Shown here: positions 26,711 through 34,920 of the stretch, piece after piece | How positions within the stretch are numbered: the stretch's first letter is position 1 | Layout of the letters: each line of letters begins with the position of its first letter | From: Desulfosporosinus sp. | GTDB taxonomy: Bacteria > Bacillota > Desulfitobacteriia > Desulfitobacteriales > Desulfitobacteriaceae | Assembly: GCA_031292055.1 (NCBI GenBank) | Contig: JARLHV010000171.1 | Span: 1-54,674 of the forward strand | DNA length: 54,674 nucleotides | Reading direction: 5' to 3' | Made by a program: the position numbers and the translations under genes | Notes under the pieces: generated by a model | The model's input: the letters and a program-made list of their open reading frames with translations, nothing else | Told to the model about the DNA's origin: nothing | Database searches by the model: none

Positions 26711-27448
26711 ATGGGATATCTTGGCCGTGATGTTGAGGTTGTTTCGATAAATCAAACACAGTATCTCGTGGCTTCCTGTGATTCCTGCGGGGCGATTGGT
26801 ATGAAGGATTTAGATGTGGTAAAGATCTCATGGTCCATTACCGGAAGGTTAACGACACGGGTCGCTTTGCTGGAAGTGCTTGCAACGGGGGCAGTGCCTC
26901 AGATGATAACCGTAGCGATATCGAATGAGCTGCATCCAACTGGCGATAGAATTTTAGAGGGCGTGAAGGAAGAGTTAGAATCTGCCGGATTGATGGAGCT
27001 ACCCATGGCGATAAGCACCGAAAAAAACATGTTCACACAGCAAACCGGCCTTGGCATCAGTGTCATTGGAGTGACTGATAAAAAGCAACTGCGCATAGGG
27101 ACTGCTCAGTCAGGAGATGACGTTTATTGTTTGGGGTTACCTAAAGTAGGTCCCGAAGTCACTAATCCAGAGGATTCGGAGATTGTTCAAGTTAAAGATA
27201 TTCTGTTCCTCTTAGATATCCTTGGTATTCATGACATCATCCCGGTTGGGTCAAGAGGAATTCGCACGGAGGCACAGCAACTTGCCACTAGAGCAAACTG
27301 CCGGTTGAGCGTCGATCCTGCCTGTGTTCTTAATTTAGATAAATCGGCTGGACCATCAACGTGTTTAATTTTTTCATCAGGCTTAGGCTTGGATTTCTCA
27401 TCATCAGGTTGGCTGCGATCTATAACTAAAGTTGGTAAATTAGACTGA
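26711..27448 (+). CDS. cblS: Alpha-ribazole kinase CblS (AIR-synthase-like)
   Basis: A 245-aa protein resembling PurM/ThiL/HypE ATP-binding folds (VASCDSCGAIGMKDLDVVK, VGSRGIRTEAQQLATRANC). Placed directly before an ECF S-component under a B12 riboswitch, it fits CblS, shown in other Firmicutes to phosphorylate alpha-ribazole to its 5'-phosphate for the lower loop of cobalamin. AGGAGG at 26698-26703 favours the ATG at 26711 (7-nt spacing) over those at 26690 and 26708. Residues such as SVDPACVLNLDKSAGPSTC near the C-terminus could line the substrate site. The assignment is family-plus-context. Confidence 0.82.
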   Translation: MGYLGRDVEVVSINQTQYLVASCDSCGAIGMKDLDVVKISWSITGRLTTRVALLEVLATGAVPQMITVAISNELHPTGDRILEGVKEELESAGLMELPMAISTEKNMFTQQTGLGISVIGVTDKKQLRIGTAQSGDDVYCLGLPKVGPEVTNPEDSEIVQVKDILFLLDILGIHDIIPVGSRGIRTEAQQLATRANCRLSVDPACVLNLDKSAGPSTCLIFSSGLGLDFSSSGWLRSITKVGKLD

Positions 27449-27468
27449 AATTCAAGGAGGAAACGTTC

Positions 27469-27984
27469 ATGGATAATTCAGGCACGGAACAGAAGGACTT
27501 AAAACTCTCCGCTTGGAATGTCAAAAGGCTCTCGATTATGGCCATTTTTATTGCCTTAAGTGCCGTAGGAGCGCTGATTAAAATTCCTAGTCCGGTTGGA
27601 ACGATTGGCATGGATTCAGCACCGGGTTTTTTCTGTGCTCTAGCCTTTGGCGGGGTAACGGGAGCAATTGTTATAGCTTTTGGGCATTTGCTGACCTCAG
27701 CAATTGTTGGATTCCCCATGACGATTCCGGTCCATTTGTATATTGCTTTACAAATGGCTTTATGGGCTGTGTGTTATCGCTGGGTAAATGAGAAGCTCGG
27801 TCTAATTCCCGCAGTTATCGTTGGCATTATCCTCAATGGTGTTGTATCATCCTTTGCTATGCTGCCAATGATGGGTATGGGCGGAGTTATGGGACTGCTG
27901 CCATTTCTGGTGGTTGGAGCAGCGCTTAACGTTATTATTTCGGCAGTAGCCTACAAAGCAATTAAGGGAAGTCGGCTCATTTAG
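27469..27984 (+). CDS. cblT: ECF transporter S component CblT (alpha-ribazole uptake)
   Basis: A 171-aa hydrophobic protein with about five to six transmembrane helices (IMAIFIALSAVGALIKIP near the N-terminus; GLIPAVIVGIILNGVV; LPFLVVGAALNVIISAVAY). Size and topology fit an S component of an energy-coupling-factor importer. Between CblS and the ECF ATPase/T genes, behind a B12 riboswitch, it matches CblT, the alpha-ribazole (or dimethylbenzimidazole) specificity unit. CAAGGAGG precedes the ATG, and the ATPase gene follows 8 bp after its stop. Confidence 0.83.
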   Translation: MDNSGTEQKDLKLSAWNVKRLSIMAIFIALSAVGALIKIPSPVGTIGMDSAPGFFCALAFGGVTGAIVIAFGHLLTSAIVGFPMTIPVHLYIALQMALWAVCYRWVNEKLGLIPAVIVGIILNGVVSSFAMLPMMGMGGVMGLLPFLVVGAALNVIISAVAYKAIKGSRLI

Positions 27985-27992
27985 GTGATGGG

Positions 27993-29786
27993 GTGAAAAC
28001 CGTGAAGACAGTGGAAACCATAAAATGCATTGAAAATGCCATCGAACTCATTAATATTTCCTATTGCTATCCACATGTCGAAGAACCTTGTTTGAAAAAT
28101 GTAAGTTTAACCGTACAAAAAGGGAAATTCATGGTTTTAATGGGATCCACTGGGGCGGGAAAAACGACGTTGAGCTTATGTCTAAACGGCTTGATTCCAC
28201 AGCTTATGGAAGGGAAACTAACCGGACAGGTGAGTGTAGCTGGAAAAAATGTAGGGAAAACAGCAGTCCAGTCGTTGTCCAAAGTTCTTGGCCTTGTCCT
28301 CCAAGATCCAGAAACCCAAATTATTGGTCGCACGGTTGAGGAAGACACCGCCTTTGGCCCCCGCAATTTTTTAGTTCCTTTGGATGAGATTAAACAGAGG
28401 GTCGATCAAACCTTAGCAAAAGTTCGCCTGAAAGGATATAACCATCGTTTAACTGAGGAGTTATCCGGTGGCGAAAAACAACGCTTGGCGATTGCGGGTG
28501 TCCTCGTGATGGAACCTGAAATTTTAATACTGGATGAACCGACTTCAGAACTCGATCCGATTGGACGCTCAGAAATCTATCAAACGTTGGCTGATTTACG
28601 GCGAAAAAAGGACTTGACGATTTTGTTAGTCGAACACTCTAGCGAAGAACTGATTCATAAAGCAGATGAGGTCGTCGTACTTAACCAAGGGGAAGTGGCT
28701 TGGAGAGGGATTCCAACTGAGCTCTTTCGCAATCTTCCCCTCTTGCGTAAGTGGGGGATAAAGCCCTTACCAGTCAGTCAGCTTGGATGGGATTTCTACG
28801 AAAAGGGCTGGATTTCGTTTGCTGAAATCCCTTTAGATATTCCATCTGCGGCAGGCGTGATTAGAGCGTTGTTACCTAAATATGGACATTGGCAGGGGCC
28901 GGCAGCCGGACAGAGCAAGGATCGTCTGCTGAAGCAGGAACCGTTCCTGTCCGAGAAAACAATTTCAGTTCAAGTCAGCGATCTAATTCACCAGTATAAC
29001 TCCGATCAACCCGCTTTGCGAGGGATTAATCTGACGATTGAAGCGGGCGAGTTCGTGGCTCTGATAGGGCAAAACGGTGCAGGAAAAACTACTTTAGCTA
29101 AACATTTTAATGGGCTTTTGAAACCAACCAGTGGTGAGGTTATCGTTGAGGGTATGAATACCTCACAATATGATACGTCTGATTTGGCAAAAACCATTGG
29201 CTACGTCTTTCAAAATCCCGATCATCAAATCTTCTCTGCTACTGTCGAAAAAGAATTAGAATTTGGCCTTAAAAATGCAGGCTTTAAAGGCCAGGCAATC
29301 AAAGAACGAGTCGAACAGGTCCTCCAGTATACTGGGTTGGAAAAGTACCGTAGTGTTCATCCGTTTAGTTTAGGCAAAGGAGAACGACAAATGATTGCCG
29401 TGGCTTCGATTCTTGTCTTAAAGCCGAAACTGCTGATCATTGACGAGCCAACCACTGGCTCAGACTGGACCGGAGTTCAGACAATGATGGCTTTAATTCA
29501 TAAACTACACGCTGCAGGAACCACAATTATCATGATTAGCCATGATATGGACCTTGTTGCCCAGTATGCTAAGCGTATCATTGTCCTGAAAGACGGTGAG
29601 GTTTTTCGAGATGGTACCCCTCAGGATGTTTTTGCAAATGAACAAATTCTTCTCGATTCTGCCATTGTCCCACCCCAACTCTGTAGACTCTCCTCGCAAT
29701 TAAAGGATATTCTAGGGTCTGAGACCTTTATCCAATCAAGCGAATTTACTGCGCTGTTCGAAAGTGGGGAGAAGTCGCGATGTTGA
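27993..29786 (+). CDS. Fused ECF transporter ATPase (EcfA-EcfA')
   Basis: A 597-aa protein holding two ABC ATPase domains in one chain. The first (about 15-260) has Walker A MGSTGAGKTT, signature LSGGEKQR and Walker B ILILDEPTSELDP. The second (about 330-560) has Walker A IGQNGAGKTT, a degenerate signature SLGKGERQM and Walker B LLIIDEPTTGSDW. Each domain carries the Q-loop typical of ECF ATPases (LQDPETQI and FQNPDHQI). The pair would power CblT through EcfT. The start is a GTG at 27993 (or 28002). The 3' end overlaps ecfT by 7 bp, so the genes are tightly coupled. Confidence 0.92.
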   Translation: MKTVKTVETIKCIENAIELINISYCYPHVEEPCLKNVSLTVQKGKFMVLMGSTGAGKTTLSLCLNGLIPQLMEGKLTGQVSVAGKNVGKTAVQSLSKVLGLVLQDPETQIIGRTVEEDTAFGPRNFLVPLDEIKQRVDQTLAKVRLKGYNHRLTEELSGGEKQRLAIAGVLVMEPEILILDEPTSELDPIGRSEIYQTLADLRRKKDLTILLVEHSSEELIHKADEVVVLNQGEVAWRGIPTELFRNLPLLRKWGIKPLPVSQLGWDFYEKGWISFAEIPLDIPSAAGVIRALLPKYGHWQGPAAGQSKDRLLKQEPFLSEKTISVQVSDLIHQYNSDQPALRGINLTIEAGEFVALIGQNGAGKTTLAKHFNGLLKPTSGEVIVEGMNTSQYDTSDLAKTIGYVFQNPDHQIFSATVEKELEFGLKNAGFKGQAIKERVEQVLQYTGLEKYRSVHPFSLGKGERQMIAVASILVLKPKLLIIDEPTTGSDWTGVQTMMALIHKLHAAGTTIIMISHDMDLVAQYAKRIIVLKDGEVFRDGTPQDVFANEQILLDSAIVPPQLCRLSSQLKDILGSETFIQSSEFTALFESGEKSRC

Positions 29787-30592
29787 TAGAGTATTTACCG
29801 GGAGACACCTTGATCCATCGTCTCGATGTGCGCACGAAAATGTTTGGTTTCTTAGGGTTCCTCATTCTTTCCTTTCTATTTCTCGATCCTAAGTATCAAC
29901 TCTTGATCGTAACCTTGACAGGACTTTTAGCCTTCTGGATAAAAATCCCGCTACAGAAGATCTGGAGAATGATGCTTCCTTTGCTTCCGATCATTATCTC
30001 GATAATTCTAATTACTGGATTCACATTTACACCTGGGCGTTTTGAGCGGGTTTCGAGCCAAGCGATCCTCTTTTATGCCCTGCCGGGAGGCCGATTGGGG
30101 GCAACGGTGGGAGGATTTTTGATGGGCACTACGTTCATCTTACGTCTTTTTAGTATGATGATAGTTTCGTCCGTCTTGACTTTGACCACGTCTATGGATG
30201 ATTTCACTCAATTCTTTCAAAAGATGAAGGTTCCTGTTGAGTTATCCATGATGCTGACAACGGCAATACGTTTTATTCCAACTCTGGATAAGAAACGCCG
30301 CCTAATCTTAGAAGCGCAAAAGGCGCGTGGAGCAAAATTCAATGAGAAAGGGATTGTCGGTTCCATTCGATCATATATTCCGCTAATGATCCCTTTGTTT
30401 ATCAATTCGATTATTATGGCTAATTCGTTATCCATGGCAATGCTTAATCGAGGATACGGTTTAACGCGTTCTTGGACATCAATGCGCGAGATTTCATTTG
30501 CCCCGAGGGATTATTGGTCGATTTCATGCATTATGCTGTTATTAATGTTGGCTGTCTTTGTTCGATTCAGACTTCATCTAGGAGGATTATAA
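29780..30592 (+). CDS. ecfT: ECF transporter transmembrane component EcfT
   Basis: A 270-aa integral membrane protein with about five or six helices and the coupling motifs in the cytoplasmic helices (EAQKARGAKF and a later MLNRGYGLTRS, the A-R-G type signatures of EcfT). It starts IEYLPGDTLIHRLDVRTKM, a common EcfT N-terminus. It joins the dedicated S component and fused ATPase. The operon ends here with a terminator, so this ECF module appears committed to alpha-ribazole rather than shared. Confidence 0.92.
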   Translation: MLIEYLPGDTLIHRLDVRTKMFGFLGFLILSFLFLDPKYQLLIVTLTGLLAFWIKIPLQKIWRMMLPLLPIIISIILITGFTFTPGRFERVSSQAILFYALPGGRLGATVGGFLMGTTFILRLFSMMIVSSVLTLTTSMDDFTQFFQKMKVPVELSMMLTTAIRFIPTLDKKRRLILEAQKARGAKFNEKGIVGSIRSYIPLMIPLFINSIIMANSLSMAMLNRGYGLTRSWTSMREISFAPRDYWSISCIMLLLMLAVFVRFRLHLGGL

Positions 30593-30629
30593 GCTCAGGC
30601 TTTGCTGCCTGGGCTTAATCACTTCCGAG

Positions 30630-30660
30630 ACTCTCGCTTCTTTAAGTGGGAGTTTCTTAT
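30630..30660. terminator. Terminator between ecfT and the convergent DUF1992 gene
   Basis: A 10-bp stem with two G-T pairs (30630-30639 with 30644-30653) on a CTTT loop, followed by TTCTTATTTTA. A second imperfect hairpin (AAGCTCAGGC / GCCTGGGCTT, about 30592-30616) precedes it. Confidence 0.7.
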
Positions 30661-30661
30661 T

Positions 30662-30979
30662 TTACCTCCTGCGTCTGCAATCCATCATGACGTTATGATT
30701 AAATACTTTTTCGGAAAGTTCTTGCTTAGAGATAGAGGGATTGTGTAAGTTTAAATCATCGATCGCGGGAAGCGAAATACAATCGTTTTCTTGACTGGCT
30801 TGATTGAGATAGCCAGAATTTTTCAAGACAAGGTAGGCTGCTCTAAGTTTTCGGGGTAGAAAGTAAAGATTCTCAATCTTTAGAGGTTTTCCTGAACCAG
30901 AAAGGTTTTTAAAATCACCTCTGGCTATTGCTTCCTGAATTCTCCGTTCAGTGAGAATATTAAATATATCCATCATCAT
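30662..30979 (-). CDS. DUF1992 / DnaJ-homologue subfamily C member 28-like protein
   Basis: A small 105-aa cytoplasmic protein. Residues 4-70 carry the DUF1992 pattern (ILTERRIQEAIARGDFKNLS, GSGKPLKIEN, LRAAYLVLKNSGYL). The family is widespread in bacteria, and its biochemical role is unsettled. The basic tail CRRRR is unusual. It runs convergent to the ECF operon and appears monocistronic; three consecutive ATG codons leave the exact start open. Confidence 0.85.
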   Translation of the reverse strand: MMMDIFNILTERRIQEAIARGDFKNLSGSGKPLKIENLYFLPRKLRAAYLVLKNSGYLNQASQENDCISLPAIDDLNLHNPSISKQELSEKVFNHNVMMDCRRRR

Positions 30980-31155
30980 GCTATCCCCTTACAATTATAA
31001 ATGAGATATGACATTGTATTATATGATAAATAACCTGGGGTTGCTTAATGCTGAGAGCGAACATTGTTGATAGGATTTTAGCCGGAAATAGCTTAGGGCA
31101 TCTCAATTTAACAAAACCCTTACTAACATTTTACTTAAATTTTACATCCAGTAAC

Positions 31156-31184
31156 TTGGCAACAAGTTAAACTGTATGTAGAGT
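31156..31184 (+). promoter_or_regulatory. Candidate promoter of the phnM gene with dyad
   Basis: TTGGCA at 31156-31161 and TAGAGT at 31179-31184 are 17 bp apart. A small dyad AACTTG-GCAA-CAAGTT overlaps the -35. An AGCTCT/AGAGCT pair brackets the leader before the ribosome site. Moderate match only. Confidence 0.4.
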
Positions 31185-31253
31185 AAAATGAACAGCTCTT
31201 TCCGGAAAATGAGACCATCTGTCTAGGCCGTACAGAGCTAAAAGGAGACTTAA

Positions 31254-32453
31254 ATGTATTTAATAACCAACGGATTGATCGTTACCGAAGATTCAATCCT
31301 TAGCAAGTACGACCTCTTGGTCAAAGATGACATCATAACTAAAATCCTGCCTCAGGGAACAGTGGAACTAAATGATGACATTCAAGTCTTAGACGCTGCA
31401 GGCGGCTACATTTCGCCCGGATTCATTGATATTCACTCGGATTACATTGAGCATATGGCGGCACCAAGACCTACCTGTTTAATGGATTTCCAGATGAGTA
31501 TTCGAGAAACTGAAAAGGAATTGATTTCCCATGGTATTACCACCATGTTTCATTCTCTTTCCTTATTCAAGGCTACAGAGTACAAATATAAACCGATCCG
31601 CGATCCCAAAAATGTCAGGAAATTCATTGATTTAATCGACCAGACTCAGACAAGCCGACATTTGATTAGGCACCGTTTTCACGCCCGGTTTGAGATCGAT
31701 AATATTAATGAAGTCGAGCGCTTAACGACGTACATTGCGGAAAACAAAGTTCACCTAGTTTCCTTTATGGACCATACTCCGGGACAGGGTCAATACAGGG
31801 ATCTTCAGGTATACCGGGATATGGTCAAAAGCTATGAAGAAACAAGTGATGAGGAAATTGACAACATGATTTCTCGGCAACAAGCTAAGCTAAAGGTGAC
31901 CATTGACAGGATGAAAGAAATAGCGGATTTGGCCCAAAAAAACGGCATAGCCATCGCTTCCCATGATGATGACAGTATCAAAAAACTCGAGTTAGTACAA
32001 AGTCTGGGAGCAACAATCAGTGAATTTCCCATTACCATTGAAGTAGCCCTCAAAGCCCAAGCCCAGGGCATGTTCACAATGGCTGGAGCGCCGAATATCC
32101 TCTTAGGTGGTTCACACAACGGAAATTTGTCAGCACCGGAAGCCATCTTGGCAAACAGTATCGACATTTTATGCAGCGACTATTATCCTCCGGCTCTGCT
32201 TCATGCTGTATTTGCAATGCATAAAAATTATGGGATGGATCTTGTCGCCATGTTTAAGTTGGTTACTCTAAATCCGGCTAAAGCAGTGAAGTTGGATCGG
32301 GAGATAGGGTCGATAAGAGAAGGTAAAAAAGCAGACCTACTGATTATTGAGAAGGTTGAGCAGGATTTTCCGGTAGTCACCTTGGTTATGGTAAATGGAA
32401 GGTTAGTCCAAAGAACACATTACGCCAAAGAAAATCAAACAGGAACTGTCTAA
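31254..32453 (+). CDS. phnM: PhnM-like amidohydrolase (ribose 1-methylphosphonate 5-triphosphate diphosphatase)
   Basis: A 399-aa amidohydrolase-superfamily enzyme with the characteristic PhnM stretches GFIDIHSDYIEHMAAPRPT, HGITTMFHSLSL, MDHTPGQGQY, ASHDDDS and the closing GSIREGKKADLLIIE. In the C-P lyase pathway PhnM removes pyrophosphate from the triphosphorylated methylphosphonate intermediate. No other phn genes lie beside it, so either the rest are elsewhere or the protein serves another diphosphatase reaction. AAAGGAG precedes the ATG. It is flanked by a promoter and a strong terminator, so monocistronic. Confidence 0.88.
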   Translation: MYLITNGLIVTEDSILSKYDLLVKDDIITKILPQGTVELNDDIQVLDAAGGYISPGFIDIHSDYIEHMAAPRPTCLMDFQMSIRETEKELISHGITTMFHSLSLFKATEYKYKPIRDPKNVRKFIDLIDQTQTSRHLIRHRFHARFEIDNINEVERLTTYIAENKVHLVSFMDHTPGQGQYRDLQVYRDMVKSYEETSDEEIDNMISRQQAKLKVTIDRMKEIADLAQKNGIAIASHDDDSIKKLELVQSLGATISEFPITIEVALKAQAQGMFTMAGAPNILLGGSHNGNLSAPEAILANSIDILCSDYYPPALLHAVFAMHKNYGMDLVAMFKLVTLNPAKAVKLDREIGSIREGKKADLLIIEKVEQDFPVVTLVMVNGRLVQRTHYAKENQTGTV

Positions 32454-32467
32454 CCGCCTTCATGTCT

Positions 32468-32495
32468 CCCCCCTCTAAGAAGGGGGGCTTTTTTT
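32468..32495 (+). terminator. Rho-independent terminator of phnM
   Basis: A CCCCCCT / AGGGGGG stem (32468-32474 with 32481-32487) and a run of seven T. Confidence 0.9.
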
Positions 32496-32626
32496 AACGC
32501 ATTAAACTATAAATTTTTGAGGGTACTCCTTGACTTGCACTCGTCTAGTTCAGAAACTTTAGTGGTTTTTAGTATTAGTAAAGGCAATATTTTTTCAAAA
32601 GATAGTGCCGTTACTATAATTTTATA

Positions 32627-32661
32627 TTTACATTTAACACAAATAGTGTAGAATTACACTA
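32627..32661 (+). promoter_or_regulatory. Promoter and autoregulatory operator of the XRE gene
   Basis: TTTACA at 32627-32632 and TAGAAT at 32649-32654 are separated by 16 bp. The dyad TAGTGTA-GAAT-TACACTA (32644-32661) overlaps the -10 and ends at the ribosome site, the usual placement of an XRE autorepressor site. Confidence 0.6.
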
Positions 32662-32678
32662 AAGAGGTGTTTAGCTTA

Positions 32679-33137
32679 ATGACAAGACTTAAATTCATAA
32701 AAATAGCCTCTGAGAAGTTAAAACTTATTCGCATAGAAAGTGACTATACTCAGGACAAAATGGCTGAAATACTGGGTATCTCCAAAAAGACCCTAGTCCA
32801 GATTGAAAAAGGTCGTTCCACCCTTGGTTGGGCAGGTGCCGTAACGTTGTGTACTATTTTTAGAAATAGTGACGTCTTAGAGATGACCTTTGGCGGCGAT
32901 CCTCAAGATATCATACTTTCTTTAGCCTTTACCGATTATGAAAGTAACGAAAAAACTAGGGGTGGAAAAGTATGGTGGATTAATATTAAGATGACTAATG
33001 AATTTCGAATGCAGCAGAATATAATTTCCGAACACTATCGAATCCTAGATGTTCAGAACAGAAGAATTTGTTCTTCTTTTGATTATAACTATATCAAAAA
33101 AAGACTACAGGAGCTTTCCGAAGAGTGTGGGGTTTGA
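32679..33137 (+). CDS. XRE-family helix-turn-helix regulator
   Basis: A 152-aa regulator. Residues 15-65 form a Cro/C1-type HTH (LKLIRIESDYTQDKMAEILG, ISKKTLVQIEKGRSTLGW). The C-terminal 85 residues (including GGKVWWINIKMTNEFRMQQN) match no domain I recognise but recur in short firmicute XRE proteins. AAAGAGGTG at 32661-32669 supports the ATG at 32679 over the GTG at 32667. A perfect dyad overlaps its own promoter. It sits at the edge of a decayed gene cluster, whose regulator it may have been. Confidence 0.82.
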   Translation: MTRLKFIKIASEKLKLIRIESDYTQDKMAEILGISKKTLVQIEKGRSTLGWAGAVTLCTIFRNSDVLEMTFGGDPQDIILSLAFTDYESNEKTRGGKVWWINIKMTNEFRMQQNIISEHYRILDVQNRRICSSFDYNYIKKRLQELSEECGV

Positions 33138-33141
33138 TGGA

Positions 33142-33270
33142 GTGCTGAAATTTATTAAAGCTTATCTCAAATCAATGCGACTTTATTATGCTTTTGTGAC
33201 AGGGATTGCAGGTGCGGTCAGGCGACTCTCATCGCTTTATTCAATCCTGAACTGGCTAGGATCCTTTTTT
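33142..33270 (+). pseudogene. UbiA-type prenyltransferase N-terminal fragment
   Basis: The frame reads VLKFIKAYLKSMRLYYAFVT and GIAG, the opening of UbiA-family prenyltransferase-like membrane proteins, then turns into unrelated sequence (AVRRLSSLYSILNWLG). The aspartate-rich catalytic motifs are absent. The frame runs on into the REP-like hairpin at 33334, so an insertion or deletion probably removed the gene body. Confidence 0.45.
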
Positions 33271-33333
33271 CAGTTTCTTATATATGATTCCGCTGCAGAA
33301 ACCCCTTGTTATGCTATTAATATCACGTTTTAT

Positions 33334-33397
33334 TGTCATCCTGAGCGAAGCGAAGGATCTTTTGTCCCTGGACCCTTCGCTCTCGCTCAGGATGACA
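33334..33397. repeat. REP/MITE-like hairpin (TCATCCTGAGCGAAGCGAAGG type)
   Basis: The arms TGTCATCCTGAGCGAAGCGA (from 33334) and the complementary stretch ending GCTCAGGATGACA at 33397 pair over 23 bp with one extra base. The GTCATCCTGAGCGAAGCGAAGGATC word is a well-known dispersed bacterial repeat, so this is probably a mobile palindromic unit inserted in the decayed strip. Confidence 0.8.
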
Positions 33398-33542
33398 CAA
33401 AAATAATTGCAGTGACTTGATATTTTATAACGTTTTTAGACTTGTCGAACAGCGGAATCATATATTTGTAGGTTTCTTATTTGGCCTGCACGCCGATCCT
33501 AAATCATAGAGGAAACATCACACCTCGAAATGGAGGAATATT

Positions 33543-33749
33543 ATGAACTTATTTGAACCAACAACACTTGGTCCCTGCTGGTTGCAAAACAGACCTATCC
33601 ATTCAGCAACCTTCGAGGGAATGGCTGATCAGCAGGGCTATCCGCTGGCAAACTACCAACTCTTGGATAAAGAATTAGCCTCAAAAGGCGTAAGGGGGAT
33701 CATTACAGGCTTTGCGTATATCTCCCCAGAAGGAAGTTACAAACGATGA
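33543..33749 (+). pseudogene. Old-yellow-enzyme-type NADH:flavin oxidoreductase fragment
   Basis: 68 residues that begin MNLFEPTTLGPCWLQNRPIH and continue SATFEGMADQQGYP, GVRGIITGFAYISPEG: the first quarter of an FMN-dependent oxidoreductase of the OYE family (normally at least 330 aa). The frame then ends, and an acyl carrier protein gene follows 24 bp later. TGGAGGAA before the ATG is intact. It is a truncated gene from internal deletion. Confidence 0.8.
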
Positions 33750-33773
33750 TTTCAATTTGCCAGAGAAAGGTGA

Positions 33774-34007
33774 GTGCTGAAAATGGAAGATAGGATAATG
33801 TTCACAATTAGGCATCTTTTAAAAAAGGGGTCTAAGATAAGCTTGGAGAGTCGTTTAGTTGCAGACTTAAACTTGGATTCTTTAGACTTGTTGATGATTC
33901 TTTCTGACCTAGAGGATGAATTTAATATAACTATTGCTGAAGAGGATTTAAAAGGTGTGGTTACCGTCAACGATATCGCTGTAAGACTGAGAGCCAGAGG
34001 TTTATGA
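33774..34007 (+). CDS. Acyl carrier protein
   Basis: A 77-aa acidic helical protein with the phosphopantetheine attachment motif DLNLDSLDLLMI and the usual length and helix pattern of an ACP. The start is a GTG at 33774, or an ATG at 33783. Its neighbours are fragments of a flavin oxidoreductase and a radical SAM enzyme, and it is not beside fatty-acid genes. It therefore looks like a specialised carrier for a lost secondary pathway rather than the housekeeping AcpP. It may no longer have a function. Confidence 0.85.
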   Translation: MLKMEDRIMFTIRHLLKKGSKISLESRLVADLNLDSLDLLMILSDLEDEFNITIAEEDLKGVVTVNDIAVRLRARGL

Positions 34008-34017
34008 GGGTCAAAAC

Positions 34018-34275
34018 ATGGATCTGAGAGATTTTTATAACCGCTTTAGGTTATCAGAAGCTTGACAAGGGCAAGGATGTCGACCTAGAGACTTTGATCC
34101 AGACAGTCCGTAAGTTGCAAAATATGGGAATTGCATTTTTTAGTATTGAGGGGGAGAGCCCTTTTTAGTCTATGACCGATTGAAGAGGGTTTGCTCAGTC
34201 ATTGACGCCCGATCGGAAATCTGGATGAACGCCACGGGCGTCGGTATGACCAGAGAAAGGCTAAATGATCTATAG
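34018..34275 (+). pseudogene. Radical-SAM-enzyme remnant
   Basis: Pieces in shifting frames. MDLRDFYNRFR opens at 34018. Then, in another frame, GYQKLDKGKDVDLETLIQTV, RKLQNMGIAFFSIEGG appears. A one-base deletion in the G-run at about 34149-34153 shifts to GEPFLVYDRLKRVCSVIDAR, SEIWMNATGVGMTRERLNDL and a stop. The GGEPF stretch is the SAM-binding motif of radical SAM proteins, but the CxxxCxxC cluster motif expected before it is deleted. Clearly nonfunctional. Confidence 0.75.
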
Positions 34276-34920
34276 TTCGTGGGACCGGGGGAGAAGGACG
34301 GATTTGTATGAGAGGTTGGAGAAGATGAAGTAGTTTAGTGAGTCGAAAGTGAATAAAACCCATGTGAAAAAATTCTAATTAATGTACAATCTGTGATTGT
34401 GATTGATCAAACTCATGATAAAAATCACCAAAATTTGAATAATTCACATCCCTTTCAACTTCTCGAGAAGCTTCGTTATCAAACTCATCAGATGAAGCAA
34501 ATACGGTGGGGTCAGCCAATAAAACCATAGCTTTTGCCGAAGCTAAACCGTAAATAACATTGTTTATTATTGAAGCATATATGAAAACCGTTGAAAGCAC
34601 TTTTAAGTTTCAACGGTCTTTTTTTGTTCAATTATTAAGATAGTTATAATATCTCCATTTCCAAAGGAGAAAACGAAAACCAAGTTATTTTGGTTATTAA
34701 TGAGGTTAAGGAAAAATGAGCGAGAGGATCTTCATATAAAACTGACATTGTCGTCACTATTTCTTAAAAGAGATAAATTATGCTTATTTAATAGTTATTA
34801 AGCAGCATCTTGACAAATTCTTAAACTCTGAGTGAAATATATTTTTCATAATATGGTTAACTTAGTATTGTTGATTGGTAAATTATACTTGAATAAATGG
34901 AGAATGGAGACAAGTGTTTG
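34276..34920. other. Intergenic stretch after the decayed cluster
   Basis: No supported gene. It contains a clear plus-strand terminator (34587-34625) and A/T-rich DNA before the acetyltransferase gene. A 73-codon minus-strand frame (34379-34600) begins inside the terminator and is not accepted. Confidence 0.5.
34587..34625 (+). terminator. Rho-independent terminator
   Basis: A perfect 10-bp stem ACCGTTGAAA / TTTCAACGGT, an 11-nt loop and a seven-T run. It probably ended the transcript of the now-decayed OYE-ACP-radical SAM cluster. Confidence 0.9.

Noticed and set aside
33049..33420. 123-codon plus-strand frame overlapping the XRE gene end
   Set aside because: It starts inside the XRE gene, and its tail is translated from a REP-like palindrome. 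Only the short prenyltransferase-like stretch is meaningful, and that is listed separately.
34379..34600. 73-codon minus-strand frame with a hydrophobic start and acidic tail
   Set aside because: It would begin inside the loop of a strong plus-strand terminator, has no ribosome site and matches no family I know.
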